Source of the DNA: Bacteroidota bacterium
Lineage (GTDB): Bacteria > Bacteroidota > Bacteroidia > Bacteroidales > Prolixibacteraceae
Reading direction: 5' to 3'
DNA length: 64,000 nucleotides
NCBI GenBank assembly: GCA_023251455.1
Contig: JAHEYT010000028.1
Location: forward strand, 62,001-126,000
The notes below the pieces were generated by a model. That model worked only from the letters and a program-made list of their open reading frames with translations. It was not told the origin of the DNA and searched no databases. Within the stretch, counting starts at the first letter, position 1; every line of letters begins with the position of its first letter. Below are positions 7,007 through 15,506 of the stretch, piece by piece. The position numbers and the translations under genes are program-made.

Positions 7007-8905
7007 TTAGTACGCTCTTCCGTCTTTGCCTTCCACGTAGTTGATGAACGAGGTGTTTACCACCTTGTTTCCGCCCGGAGTTGGGTAGTTCCCGGTGAAA
7101 TACCAGTCGCCGGTATCGTTCGGGCAAGCTTCATGCAAATTTTCAATGGTCTGGTAAATGATTTCCACCTCAGCCTCGCAACCGTCTGGTTTCAGTAATT
7201 CGGCAATCTTAGCCGACACTTCTTCCGCCTTAAACTGCTTGTATATTTCTTTCACGTAGTTTACAATCTCTTCTTTCGGGAGGTTTTCCTGCTCTTTGCA
7301 TTTGCGGTAAACCTCTTCAATTACGTGTTCCTGATTGGTATCTTTCAGCAATTCGATGGTCGCATTAAATGCGATGAACTTATCAAGAACTGCCATGTCA
7401 ATTCCGTAACAATCGGGGTAGCGAATCTGTGGCGCAGACGAAACAATGATAATCTTCTTCGGATGCAAGCGATCCAGAATTTTCAGGATACTTTTCTTCA
7501 GAGTAGTACCACGAACAATTGAATCGTCAATAATAACTAATGTATCCGTATCATTCTTGATAATTCCATAAGTCACATCGTAAACGTGGGCAACCAAATC
7601 GTCGCGGCTGGCATCGTCGGCAATAAAAGTGCGCAGTTTAACATCTTTGATGGCCAGTTTCTCCACACGCGGCTCAACCGACAAAACCTCTTCCATTTCC
7701 TCATTGGTAATGCTGCCGTTGCGTTCTCTCAATTCCTTTATTTTCCAATCGACACAATACTGACGAACACCCTGAACCAAGCCGTAAAAAGCGGTTTCAG
7801 CGGTATTCGGGATGAATGAGAATACGGTATTTTCGATATCGTAGTTGATTGATTTCAGGATAGCAGGCGACAGCAAACGGCCAAGTTTTTTGCGCTCCTG
7901 GTAAATGTCTTTGTCGCTACCGCGCGAGAAATAAATACGTTCGAACGAACAAGAACGACGGGTATGTGGCACACGGATCATTTTATTAGAAACCGATCCG
8001 TCTTTCTTGATGATTAAGGCTTCACCAGGTTTCACTTCACTTACAGCGTCAGCCTTCACGTTCATCACAGTCTGAATGACCGGACGCTCTGAGGCTACCA
8101 CCACAATTTCGTCGTCGTAATAATAATAAGCCGGACGAATGCCCCATGGATCGCGCATCACAAAAGCATCGCCATGCCCGAACATTCCGGCAATGGCATA
8201 ACCGCCGTCCCAGTCTTTGCTCGAATTCTCGAGTACTTTCTGCACGTCGAGATTTTTTTCGATCAGCGGTGATATTTTGCGGTTCGATAAACCTTCATTT
8301 TTATAATTCCTGAAGTGCAACTGATTCTCTTCATCCAAAAAATGTCCTACTTTTTCAAGAATGGTAACCGTATCGGTGTAGGCTTTCGGATGCTGACCAA
8401 GTGCGATCAGTTTCTGAAAAAGCTCATCAGTATTGGTCAGGTTAAAATTTCCGGCAAGCACGAGGGTTCTCGATTTCCAGTTGTTCTGGCGCATCACCGG
8501 ATGTACAAATTCTATGCTGTTCCGTCCGAAAGTTCCGTAGCGTAAATGCCCCAGGTAAACTTCGCCCGAGAAAGGTACATTTTCGTAAATCCACCGAACG
8601 TCGGCATTTTCAGGTTTATTCTTCTCCGCCTTTTTAATTCCTTTGGCAACTTTGTCGAAAATATTTTTAATCGGGTTTTCTTCAATCGAACGATGGCGGT
8701 TGATGTATTCCTGACCAGGTTCGAGTTCCATTTTTACATTCACAATTCCAGCGCCGTCTTGTCCGCGGTTGTGCTGTTTCTCCATTAAAAGATACAGCTT
8801 ATTCAGGCCATATTGCCATGTGCCATACTTTTCCTTGTAATACTCAAGTGGCTTACGTAAACGTATCAATGCAATCCCACACTCATGTTTAATCAATTCG
8901 CTCAT
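7007..8905 (-). CDS. Amidophosphoribosyltransferase paralogue (PurF-like, long form)
   Basis: 632 residues, well beyond the roughly 470-500 of canonical PurF. N-terminal Ntn glutamine amidotransferase domain: MSELIKHECGIALIRL places the nucleophile candidate Cys9 after an 8-residue propeptide, and RGQDGAGI and GHLRYGTFG match the amidotransferase fold. The C-terminal phosphoribosyltransferase domain carries the PRPP loop VIIDDSIVRGTT. Extra sequence lies in the linker and the C-terminal tail. This long PurF-like form is seen in Bacteroidota beside a normal PurF; whether it makes phosphoribosylamine is not known to me. It overlaps the upstream SPOR gene by 4 bp (8902-8905), so the two are co-translated. 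Confidence 0.85.
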   Translation of the reverse strand: MSELIKHECGIALIRLRKPLEYYKEKYGTWQYGLNKLYLLMEKQHNRGQDGAGIVNVKMELEPGQEYINRHRSIEENPIKNIFDKVAKGIKKAEKNKPENADVRWIYENVPFSGEVYLGHLRYGTFGRNSIEFVHPVMRQNNWKSRTLVLAGNFNLTNTDELFQKLIALGQHPKAYTDTVTILEKVGHFLDEENQLHFRNYKNEGLSNRKISPLIEKNLDVQKVLENSSKDWDGGYAIAGMFGHGDAFVMRDPWGIRPAYYYYDDEIVVVASERPVIQTVMNVKADAVSEVKPGEALIIKKDGSVSNKMIRVPHTRRSCSFERIYFSRGSDKDIYQERKKLGRLLSPAILKSINYDIENTVFSFIPNTAETAFYGLVQGVRQYCVDWKIKELRERNGSITNEEMEEVLSVEPRVEKLAIKDVKLRTFIADDASRDDLVAHVYDVTYGIIKNDTDTLVIIDDSIVRGTTLKKSILKILDRLHPKKIIIVSSAPQIRYPDCYGIDMAVLDKFIAFNATIELLKDTNQEHVIEEVYRKCKEQENLPKEEIVNYVKEIYKQFKAEEVSAKIAELLKPDGCEAEVEIIYQTIENLHEACPNDTGDWYFTGNYPTPGGNKVVNTSFINYVEGKDGRAY

Positions 8906-9396
8906 TGTTCTTCGCTTTGTTCTACACTTTCTGTAAATAGTTCGGGAAATCGGATATTATCTTTCACAATAAAGGCATTCGGATATTTCGATGCAATGTG
9001 CGCTTTGGTCTTCAAAGCCTCACTTTTGTTCCTGAAATCGCCGATCCGCACTTTAAAATTGGGTGTTTGAAACAACATGTAGCTTGCAATATCAGGAAAT
9101 ACGATGTTGAATTCGTTTTTCACCCTTACAGCCTGTTCGCGTGCTTTATTCTCGGAACTGAAAAATATTTCCAGCCGGAAACCTTCTGTTCCGTTGCGTT
9201 TCTGATTGATTTGACTGTGTCGTACGAGTAAATCGGTGATTCGCGGATCTTGCCTTACTGGTAATTTCACGAGAAATTCTTCGAGTATTGCTGTCTGACT
9301 TGAGATGCCAGAGTTTATTCCAAGTGTATCGGTTTGAGCATATCCCAGCGAGCTGAAAAGAACAAATACAAAGATTACACTACACAAATACCTCAT
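8902..9396 (-). CDS. Secreted SPOR-domain protein
   Basis: 164 residues. A Sec signal peptide (MRYLCSVIFVFVLFSSLGYA, cleaved before QTDTL) is followed by a linker and a SPOR domain at about residues 70-150 (FRLEIFFSSENKA ... FKVRIGDFRNKSEALKTKA ... YPNAFIVKD). SPOR domains bind denuded glycan strands of septal peptidoglycan, so a periplasmic cell-envelope role is likely. The 4-bp overlap with a cytoplasmic PurF-like enzyme is odd, because the two products work in different compartments. A -7 element lies directly upstream. Confidence 0.85.
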   Translation of the reverse strand: MRYLCSVIFVFVLFSSLGYAQTDTLGINSGISSQTAILEEFLVKLPVRQDPRITDLLVRHSQINQKRNGTEGFRLEIFFSSENKAREQAVRVKNEFNIVFPDIASYMLFQTPNFKVRIGDFRNKSEALKTKAHIASKYPNAFIVKDNIRFPELFTESVEQSEEQ

Positions 9397-9416
9397 ACGA
9401 TCAGTTTTTGAGTGAG

Positions 9417-9424
9417 CAAATATA
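9417..9424 (-). promoter_or_regulatory. -7 element of the SPOR/PurF-like operon
   Basis: Minus-strand TATATTTG, a perfect TAnnTTTG match, 20 bp upstream of the SPOR start codon. A TTG lies about 14 bp further upstream, closer than the usual 19-20 bp, so only the -7 box is well supported. Confidence 0.5.
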
Positions 9425-9705
9425 AGATTTTAATAGAACAACTCTTTAAGTGTTTTGATTTCGATACAAACAAATCAGAAGTTTATATAGAAATTAAATT
9501 CTTGATTAATTGACGTTTAAATCTAAAATAATCCTAAAAAACAGAAACTCATAAAACAGTTTTTTTCCTGAATGTTAATTTTTTGTTTTGAATCTTCCAC
9601 CATCCTATGAAACTTCTTGATTGAGGACATTGCCGTTTCGTCCGAAAGGATGTCGACTATTTGTTTTACGTTATTGCACGGACGATTCTCACCGATTGCT
9701 ATTTC

Positions 9706-9725
9706 CCCCGGGTTGAAACCCGGGG
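9706..9725. repeat. REP-like palindrome in the 470-bp gap before miaB
   Basis: Perfect palindrome with arms CCCCGGGTT and AACCCGGGG, followed by CTACAAA. It stands out as GC-rich DNA within AT-rich surroundings and resembles a dispersed REP hairpin. Nothing else in 9397-9866 looks coding; a pyrimidine-rich stretch runs from about 9770 to 9815. Confidence 0.6.
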
Positions 9726-9866
9726 CTACAAATATCTTGCTCCTCTGGAGCTCAACAAAACCAGACATTCATTCTTTTCTTTTTCCCTTTCCTCTTTCCC
9801 TTTTCCCGGCTCTCTTGCTTATTCCTGAAAAATAGTGAAATTTGCAGCCTCAAAACCAGATATAAA

Positions 9867-11207
9867 TTGGAAACGAAAAAGTTATTTATTGAAACATATG
9901 GCTGCCAGATGAATGTGGCCGACAGCGAAGTGGTTGCAGCCATCCTTCAGGACAGAAGTTACGAAGTAGTTGAAAAAGCCGATGGCGCCGATGCCATTTT
10001 CCTGAATACCTGCTCGGTGCGCGATAATGCCGAACAGCGAATCTGGGGGCGGCTCGACTATTTCAAAAGCCTGAAGAAAAAGAATAAAAAGCTGATTGTT
10101 GGCGTGCTGGGTTGTATGGCCGAAAGGGTTGGCGATGAGTTGCTGGCTCATGCTGCCGTTGATTTGGTGGCCGGCCCGGATGCTTACCGCGACCTGCCTT
10201 TCCTGATCGACAAAGCACAAAAGGGAACCGGCGCCATCAATGTTGAACTTTCGGAAAACGAAACCTACGATAAAATTACGCCTGTTCGTATTGGTGAAAA
10301 AACACTTGCCGGATTTGTGAGCATTACCCGCGGATGCAACAATTTCTGCACTTACTGCATTGTTCCTTACACCCGGGGACGCGAGCGCAGCCGCGATCCG
10401 CAGGACATTGTGAACGAAGTGCGCGACCTGGCACAAAAAGGTTACCGCGAAGTGACTTTGCTTGGGCAAAATGTAAATTCATATAAATGGCTTCCTGAAG
10501 GCGAACGTAAGCCTGTTCGTTTCTGGGATTTGATTGAGCTGGTTGCCGCCGTCGATCCATTGGTGCGCATCCGGTTTACCACCTCGCATCCCAAAGATAT
10601 GTCGGACAAAGTGCTGAAAGCGATTGCCAAACATCCGAACCTTTGCCGTCACATCCATTTGCCGCTTCAGTCGGGCAGTTCGCGCATACTGAAACTGATG
10701 AACCGCAAATACGACCGCGAATGGTATCTCGATCGTATTCGTGCCATCCGCGAAATTTTACCCGATTGTGGCCTGAGTACCGATGTGTTTTGCGGTTTCT
10801 GTACCGAAACGTTGGAAGACCACCATGAAACGCTTGCGCTGATGGAGGAAGTAAAATTCGACATGGCTTTCATGTTTAAATACTCCGAACGCCCCGGAAC
10901 TTATGCGCACGAACATTTGGCCGACGATGTTCCGGAAGAAGAAAAACTAAGAAGGCTCGACGAAATCATTCAGCTTCACAACCGGTTGTCGCACGAAAGC
11001 AACAACCGGGATATTGGTAAAACATTTGAAGTGCTGGTGGAAGGAACTTCGAAGAAAAGCAAGGAAGAGCTTTTCGGACGAACGTCACAAAACAAGGTGA
11101 TTGTTTTTCCGGCGAAGGATTTCCAAAAAGGCGATTACGTTCAGGTGAAAGTGCTGCGATGCACACAAACCACGCTGATTGGGGAATCGGTGAATAGTGG
11201 TCAGTGA
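9867..11207 (+). CDS. miaB: tRNA-2-methylthio-N6-dimethylallyladenosine synthase
   Basis: Radical-SAM methylthiotransferase that adds a methylthio group to i6A37 of tRNAs reading UNN codons. 446 residues with domains in order: UPF0004 domain with Cys13, Cys49 and Cys83 for the auxiliary 4Fe-4S cluster; radical-SAM core with the CxxxCxxC triad Cys157, Cys161, Cys164 in RGCNNFCTYC; C-terminal TRAM domain (about 380-446). MiaB is preferred over MtaB/RimO because of the N-terminal KLFIETYGCQMNVADSE. The start codon is TTG at 9867; the next in-frame ATG would delete the first cluster cysteine, so TTG must be the start. Confidence 0.96.
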   Translation: METKKLFIETYGCQMNVADSEVVAAILQDRSYEVVEKADGADAIFLNTCSVRDNAEQRIWGRLDYFKSLKKKNKKLIVGVLGCMAERVGDELLAHAAVDLVAGPDAYRDLPFLIDKAQKGTGAINVELSENETYDKITPVRIGEKTLAGFVSITRGCNNFCTYCIVPYTRGRERSRDPQDIVNEVRDLAQKGYREVTLLGQNVNSYKWLPEGERKPVRFWDLIELVAAVDPLVRIRFTTSHPKDMSDKVLKAIAKHPNLCRHIHLPLQSGSSRILKLMNRKYDREWYLDRIRAIREILPDCGLSTDVFCGFCTETLEDHHETLALMEEVKFDMAFMFKYSERPGTYAHEHLADDVPEEEKLRRLDEIIQLHNRLSHESNNRDIGKTFEVLVEGTSKKSKEELFGRTSQNKVIVFPAKDFQKGDYVQVKVLRCTQTTLIGESVNSGQ

Positions 11208-11354
11208 TCAGTCACAATAGCCAGAAACAGATAGTCATTTATGGTCATTCGCTTCCCGTCATTTGTTGTAATCCGGAACGCAACGACCAATGACTACCAA
11301 TGACAACTGAATGACATTTTAAACCTGAAACTTTGAACTTGAAACAATACTGAC

Positions 11355-11699
11355 ATGGGAAAATTAATTGACGATTTCAACGCGTACCGCGAGAAAATGA
11401 ACGAGAAGATTCTGGCGGCTGACAACAAAGTAATGAAACGCATTTACAGTGTCGACACGCTAACCTACCAGGATGGCGCACTGAGTTCCAAAACCAAGGA
11501 AATGCTCGGGCTAGCCACCTCGATGGTGTTGCGTTGCGACGACTGCGTAAAATACCACCTCGGTAAATGCCACGAACTGGGCGTTACTACTGCCGAAGTT
11601 TTCGAGATATTCTCGGTTGCCAACCTGGTGGGCGGAACCATCGTTATTCCACATACCCGCCGCGCCGTTGAATACTGGGAAGAGCTGCAGAATCAATAA
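11355..11699 (+). CDS. Carboxymuconolactone decarboxylase / AhpD-like protein
   Basis: 114-residue all-helical protein of the CMD family. The redox motif CDDCVKYH (C-x2-C-x3-H) is at about residues 58-65, as in AhpD-type disulfide reductases, with conserved KTKEMLGLATSMVLRC before it. These small proteins act as peroxidase partners or decarboxylases; the CxxC pair suggests a thiol redox role. It lies about 150 bp downstream of miaB, with no obvious terminator between them. The exact substrate is unknown. Confidence 0.85.
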   Translation: MGKLIDDFNAYREKMNEKILAADNKVMKRIYSVDTLTYQDGALSSKTKEMLGLATSMVLRCDDCVKYHLGKCHELGVTTAEVFEIFSVANLVGGTIVIPHTRRAVEYWEELQNQ

Positions 11700-11743
11700 T
11701 GATATGTCCGTTGGATAGATATATTTACAACGACGTAATAAAA

Positions 11744-11777
11744 GCAAATTCCCCATCGCCGGCAACAGGGAATTTGC
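11744..11777 (-). terminator. Terminator of the SnoaL-like gene
   Basis: Inverted repeat GCAAATTCCC / GGGAATTTGC (10 bp) with a GC-rich loop; on the minus strand it is followed by TTTTATTACG. It sits about 50 bp after the stop of the minus-strand gene at 11830. Confidence 0.7.
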
Positions 11778-11829
11778 AGAAACCCTAAATCATTTTGAAT
11801 GGACTATTGAGTCTCAAAGGCTTTGATCT

Positions 11830-12216
11830 TCATTTTGTAACTTCTGCCGCGTCAACTGCCTGAAAGAAATGTGAGACTTTTCCATTTTTAAAAGTCCAGG
11901 CATGCATTGCATTTGCCTTAAATTTTCTCCCGCTTGGTTTATATGTTCCTTTATAATAACCAACCATTACAATTTTGTCGCCGCCGTCAACAAAATCTGT
12001 AATTTCGATATTAAAACCGTCGTAATATTCAGGAATATGTGCGAAAACGCCTTCGGCAATGGCCTGAGCGCCCACATAAATTCCATCACCGGTTACAAAA
12101 GGGAATCCGGTGCATTCGGCCCAAATAATGTCTGGTTGCCAAAACGAAAAAACTGCTTCGATGTTTCCTGCTGCAAAATTTGCATAACCCTGTTTCAAAG
12201 TTTCTAAATTGTTCAT
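11830..12216 (-). CDS. SnoaL-like / NTF2-fold protein
   Basis: 128 residues of the nuclear-transport-factor-2-like fold: N-terminal helix MNNLETLKQGYANFAAGN, then VFSFWQPDIIWAECTG, and a beta-rich C-terminal half ending HAWTFKNGKVSHFFQ. Proteins of this type are small ketosteroid isomerase-like enzymes or binding proteins; no specific substrate can be read here. The reading frame is open for 17 more codons upstream, but the internal ATG at 12216 gives the usual family N-terminus and is chosen as start. Isolated gene with its own terminator. Confidence 0.8.
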   Translation of the reverse strand: MNNLETLKQGYANFAAGNIEAVFSFWQPDIIWAECTGFPFVTGDGIYVGAQAIAEGVFAHIPEYYDGFNIEITDFVDGGDKIVMVGYYKGTYKPSGRKFKANAMHAWTFKNGKVSHFFQAVDAAEVTK

Positions 12217-12348
12217 AGGACTTATTTTTAATGAATGATAAAATAGCCTGTACGAGATGACTCTCAATATGTTTTAATTAAGACATCTTTATCTCTTATC
12301 TAAAGTTGACAATAAAGAAAAGCTACCGTCGGCAATCTGATTTCTTGT

Positions 12349-12385
12349 TTTGAACAACTCGTTATCAGCGATTTATTTATTTTTG
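12349..12385 (+). promoter_or_regulatory. Promoter of the VOC-family gene
   Basis: -7 element TATTTTTG (12378-12385, perfect TAnnTTTG) with a TTTG -33 box at 12349-12352; the spacing of 25 bp is a little long. Its presence argues that translation starts downstream at 12467, not at the earlier in-frame ATG at 12350. Confidence 0.5.
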
Positions 12386-12466
12386 TATACATCTCGTCCA
12401 TGCGTATTTTCCCGCATCCGAGCCAAATATTGGTATCTGAAAAAGAAAATAATAAACACACATCAG

Positions 12467-12979
12467 ATGAAAAAAGTATTCCTCATTTCACTGGCATTGA
12501 TCACCTCGTTTGGTCTGGGTTTCGCATTCAATAGCCTGATGACAGGCAAATCGGCCGGCAATGAACGAAAAGTGACGGGCATTGGCGGTGTTTTCTTTAA
12601 ATGCAAGGATCCCGGAAAGGTAAAAGAATGGTATCAAACAAACCTGGGATTAAAAACCAATCCGTATGGCGCCGTTTTTGAATGGAAACAGGCGATGGAC
12701 AGCACGAAAAAAGGGTTCACGCAATGGAGTCCGTTTTCGGAAAAGACAAAATACTTCGATAAAGACTACATGATTAACTACCGCGTTGAAAACTTAACCA
12801 CACTGCTTAAAGAACTCCGCAAAAATGGCGTAACGATTGCCGACTCGGTTCAAACCGATGAGCTTGGGAAGTTTATACACATCATCGACATTGAGGGTAA
12901 CAAGCTTGAATTGTGGGAACCCAACGATATTGCCTGCGAGAAATACGGAAAAGAAAATGGCATGCCGACAACAAAATAA
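12467..12979 (+). CDS. VOC/glyoxalase-family protein with N-terminal membrane anchor
   Basis: 170 residues: a hydrophobic N-terminal segment (VFLISLALITSFGLGFAF) acting as uncleaved anchor or signal sequence, then one vicinal-oxygen-chelate domain from ITGIGGVFFKCKD-like sequence at about residue 40 to the end (IHIIDIEGNKLELWEP). The pattern resembles glyoxalase/bleomycin-resistance proteins, which usually work in the cytoplasm; the anchor would place this one in the periplasm. Start chosen at ATG 12467 because a strong -7 element overlaps the longer frame and the signal sequence starts here. Confidence 0.8.
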   Translation: MKKVFLISLALITSFGLGFAFNSLMTGKSAGNERKVTGIGGVFFKCKDPGKVKEWYQTNLGLKTNPYGAVFEWKQAMDSTKKGFTQWSPFSEKTKYFDKDYMINYRVENLTTLLKELRKNGVTIADSVQTDELGKFIHIIDIEGNKLELWEPNDIACEKYGKENGMPTTK

Positions 12980-12981
12980 TT

Positions 12982-13016
12982 GTGCCGTTGGCTGAAGCTG
13001 ATGGCAAAAGATATCT
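12982..13016. repeat. Degenerate copy of the CCGTTGGCTGAAGCC REP family
   Basis: Reads CCGTTGGCTGAAGCTGATGG then CAAAAGATATC just after the VOC gene stop. It matches, with a few changes, the REP at 22592-22620, showing the family is dispersed through the window. Confidence 0.6.
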
Positions 13017-13159
13017 TAGGAATACAACCGGATATTTATAAAATCATTTTAATTATTCGCAATATGTTATGAAATAAATAAAATTATTTTGTAAATTAGC
13101 TCGTAATCCACTCCGATTGATTCTTTCGGTAACATTCATTGATTGAATTCAATAGCTTT

Positions 13160-13495
13160 CTGAAAAATAACTTAAGAAATATATCTAATATCTTAAGTTA
13201 CTTAAATAATAACTTAAGATTCCCGATTAATATCTTAAGTTATTTAAACAATAACTTAAGATATATCTAAAATAACTTCCGTATTCTTTATCGGAACTTA
13301 ACAAACACGTTGAATAAGTACCCGTATTTATATAATAACTACAGATGTTCAATGAGTAACTATAGTTATTCATTGAAATACTATAGTTATTCAATAAATA
13401 ACTTAAGATATCCGATGAATAGCTTAAGTTATCCAGCGAAAAGCTGAGGTTATTATTCGAAAAACTACAGTTATTCTGAAAATAGCTTGTACAAA
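13160..13495. repeat. Indel-free array of sixteen 21-bp units with CTTAAG/CTATAG cores
   Basis: From 13160 to 13495 the sequence falls into sixteen consecutive 21-bp units with no insertion or deletion; units start at 13160, 13181, 13202 and so on to 13475, with a weaker 17th at 13496. The shared core is AATAACTTAAGTTAT at the same phase. Units 10 and 11 carry CTATAG instead of CTTAAG, which keeps the core palindromic (AACTATAGTT). Units diverge strongly elsewhere. The array fills most of the 691-bp gap between the VOC gene and the FN3 gene and lies 175 bp upstream of the latter. On the minus strand one frame reads as 7-residue N-x-S-Y-S-type repeats, but that frame is interrupted at 13227. 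Confidence 0.9.
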
Positions 13496-13670
13496 TACAT
13501 GAAAACATTAAGAAACTAAGATATAAGCGATTGTGATCGTGTAAATGATCCATGAAAACTAAATGATCCGGATAGTTTTTCGAATTCTGGTAATAGATGT
13601 AAACTCAATGGTCATACTAATAAATACTTTCTTTTATGGTTTATAATGTTTAATCTCAATTTTTATAACG

Positions 13671-14285
13671 ATGAAAAGAGTTCATGTAGTTTTTGATTTT
13701 ATTCAACTTCCTATTCCTGAAAAAGTAGCATGGGGAAGGAATGTTTATGCAGTAATGAATATGAATCCCGCATTTCCATTGCCGGATGTTCCATTAGTTG
13801 TAATAAAGGGTGATACTGATTTGCTTGAAACCAGTTATCTGAATGCCCGGAATGGTGGAAAAGAATGTACCGTTCTGATGCATCAGGCCGAAGCTGTATG
13901 GGATGATAACATGCGCAAAACGGCCAGGTATGTGGAACGTATTGCTGACGTAGATCCTGCCATTGTATTAAGTGCAGGTTTTAATCTGGCGAAACAACCC
14001 ATTCCGTCTCAACGAACCGAATTTAGTGTTGAAGCCGGGAAAACCTCCGGTTCGGTGTTGCTTCGCAGGCAAGCTGTTCCCGGTGCAAAATCATATATCT
14101 GGCAATTTTGTGTCCATGCGTTGCCCGAAACAGAAGATGGGTGGAAGATTGCCGAAGTTACCGGTAAAGCCTCTGTTGAGCTTCTCGATCTGACTCCGGT
14201 CACCAAATACTGGTTCAGGGTGGCCTCAGTAAGTTCTCAGGGAACTTCGGCCTATAACGACCCTATTATGCATGTGGTAACCTGA
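13671..14285 (+). CDS. Small fibronectin type III domain protein
   Basis: 204 residues, no signal peptide. The N-terminal half is probably helical (LNARNGGKECTVLMHQAEAV ... MRKTARYVERIAD), the C-terminal half is one FN3 domain (about residues 118-204) ending with the typical LTPVTKYWFRVASVSSQG strand pair. I know of no assigned function. It follows the 21-bp repeat array and is closed by a good terminator, so it forms a single-gene unit. Its composition is like the surrounding core genes, unlike the AT-rich genes that follow. Confidence 0.8.
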   Translation: MKRVHVVFDFIQLPIPEKVAWGRNVYAVMNMNPAFPLPDVPLVVIKGDTDLLETSYLNARNGGKECTVLMHQAEAVWDDNMRKTARYVERIADVDPAIVLSAGFNLAKQPIPSQRTEFSVEAGKTSGSVLLRRQAVPGAKSYIWQFCVHALPETEDGWKIAEVTGKASVELLDLTPVTKYWFRVASVSSQGTSAYNDPIMHVVT

Positions 14286-14316
14286 TCTGACCTCTCTGAT
14301 AAGACTATTGAGCAAG

Positions 14317-14350
14317 TAGAGCCGGAACGATGTTTCGGCTCTATTTTAAT
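14317..14350 (+). terminator. Terminator after the FN3 gene
   Basis: Stem TAGAGCCG / CGGCTCTA (14317-14324 and 14336-14343) followed by TTTTAATT. The rest of the 305-bp gap to 14590 is AT-rich; GGTAACTACC at 14470-14479 and its inverse GTAGTTACCC near 14551 form a spaced inverted repeat of unknown role. Confidence 0.8.
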
Positions 14351-14590
14351 TAAAACAACTATTTCTTTGGGGAGGTTTGACCGTGAGCGCTTTTTATCTC
14401 CTTTTATTTGCTATTTAACCAATAATAAATTAGATTTGAAAAGGTTAAATACACTTCGATAGCTGCAGGTAACTACCGGATAAATGTAAATGGGGAGATT
14501 TTAATTAAAGAGTGGTAAAACGGGAAAAATACTATAAACCTGCGGGTATTTAGTAGTTACCCACAAGTTTAAGAATCATATTATGACAGC

Positions 14591-15298
14591 ATGAGTAGAA
14601 GTTTTGGAATTGTCGAAAAAAAAGTTGAAGAATCGGAGTTCTTTCTTTCGAAAATTATCGAATCAATGGACAAAAATAGAGCGTTTGATGAAACTCAATT
14701 TTACTTAAGTGCATTTGCATCTTCTACGCGCAGTATAACTTTTACGATTCAAGCATCTATTTCAGACATTTCAGGTTTTGATAATTGGTACAAATTACAA
14801 CAGGATAAATTGAAATCAAATAAATTGGCAAGATTCTTTTTAGAGGCTCGAAATCTTTCTCAAAAGATTGGATATTACTTGATAGGAAGTGGAAGATCAT
14901 ACACTGATCAAAACGGAGATTTGAAAATGTATCATTACTTCCAGCCTTTTAGTTCTAATCAATTGAGTTATGTACCTGAGGAGGATGTGCTGACTTGTTG
15001 TATAACGTATTACAAGATCTTATTAGAAGTAGTAATGGATTGTTACAAAGAATTTGGGAAATTAATAGATCCCGAAAAATTCTTTACCATAGAAAATTTA
15101 CGTGAATCAAATAAGACAATTGAAGATTTTGAGGAACAAGCAGGTTATCCAAGAGGTTGGACTGAGATTCCCAATTACTCAATTGAACAAAGGATTGAAG
15201 TAATCAAAAGACATCATCCTATGCCAGAAATTGACTGGATATTTGAAAAGTATTTTAATAAAAATAGATTCGGAGAAAAAATAGAAACCTGTGGATAA
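14591..15298 (+). CDS. Hypothetical helical protein, cassette-borne
   Basis: 235 residues, AT-rich codon use unlike the neighbouring core genes. No confident family. The sequence is mostly helical; the segment ASSTRSITFTIQASIS ... KLARFFLEARNLSQKIGYY resembles the helical bundle seen in HEPN-like and immunity-type small proteins, but the R-x4-6-H signature of HEPN RNases is absent. The C-terminus (IDWIFEKYFNKNRFGEK) is charged. Its stop codon is immediately followed (2 bp) by a ~49-bp repeat that recurs after the next gene, a gene-cassette-like arrangement. Possible accessory or defence gene; no function can be given. Confidence 0.7.
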   Translation: MSRSFGIVEKKVEESEFFLSKIIESMDKNRAFDETQFYLSAFASSTRSITFTIQASISDISGFDNWYKLQQDKLKSNKLARFFLEARNLSQKIGYYLIGSGRSYTDQNGDLKMYHYFQPFSSNQLSYVPEEDVLTCCITYYKILLEVVMDCYKEFGKLIDPEKFFTIENLRESNKTIEDFEEQAGYPRGWTEIPNYSIEQRIEVIKRHHPMPEIDWIFEKYFNKNRFGEKIETCG

Positions 15299-15300
15299 CT

Positions 15301-15349
15301 TCAGCTACCCGCAAGCTCGGCAGCAGAGGTTTTCGGTGGGCATCCTTCC
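15301..15349. repeat. Cassette-like repeat, copy 1
   Basis: Begins TCAGCTACCCGCAAGC and ends GGTGGGCATCCTTCC, directly after the stop codon of the hypothetical gene. About 43 of 50 aligned positions match copy 2 at 17124-17173. It runs into a hairpin TTCCTGTCAA / TTGACAGGAA (15346-15355 and 15369-15378). The following 75 bp up to about 15446 is GC-rich and non-coding. Confidence 0.75.
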
Positions 15350-15506
15350 TGTCAATCCGTTTTTCGGCTTGACAGGAATTGAAAATCAGCGAAGCTAAAT
15401 CGCCCGCAATCCGCCCCTGCGTATAGCCTCCGCTGTTGTAGGGCAATTATAGATGCAACATATAACTATATCGTTTATTATAATATTTAATAGAAATAAA
15501 GAAATT

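Noticed and set aside
9882..10469. 195-codon minus-strand frame inside miaB
   Set aside because: Antisense shadow of the conserved MiaB coding sequence.
12350..12466. N-terminal extension of the VOC gene from ATG 12350
   Set aside because: The extension overlaps a perfect -7 element and would put the signal-like helix 40 residues inside the protein.
13227..13553. 108-codon minus-strand reading frame with 7-residue N-x-S-Y-S-like repeats
   Set aside because: It arises from the 21-bp array read in one frame, and in the same frame the rest of the array (13160-13226) has stops. No ribosome site or known family, so not annotated as a gene, though the alternative is noted in the findings.
15453..15506. 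18-residue extension of the ATPase
   Set aside because: Hydrophobic and not family-like; the conserved N-terminus begins at ATG 15507.
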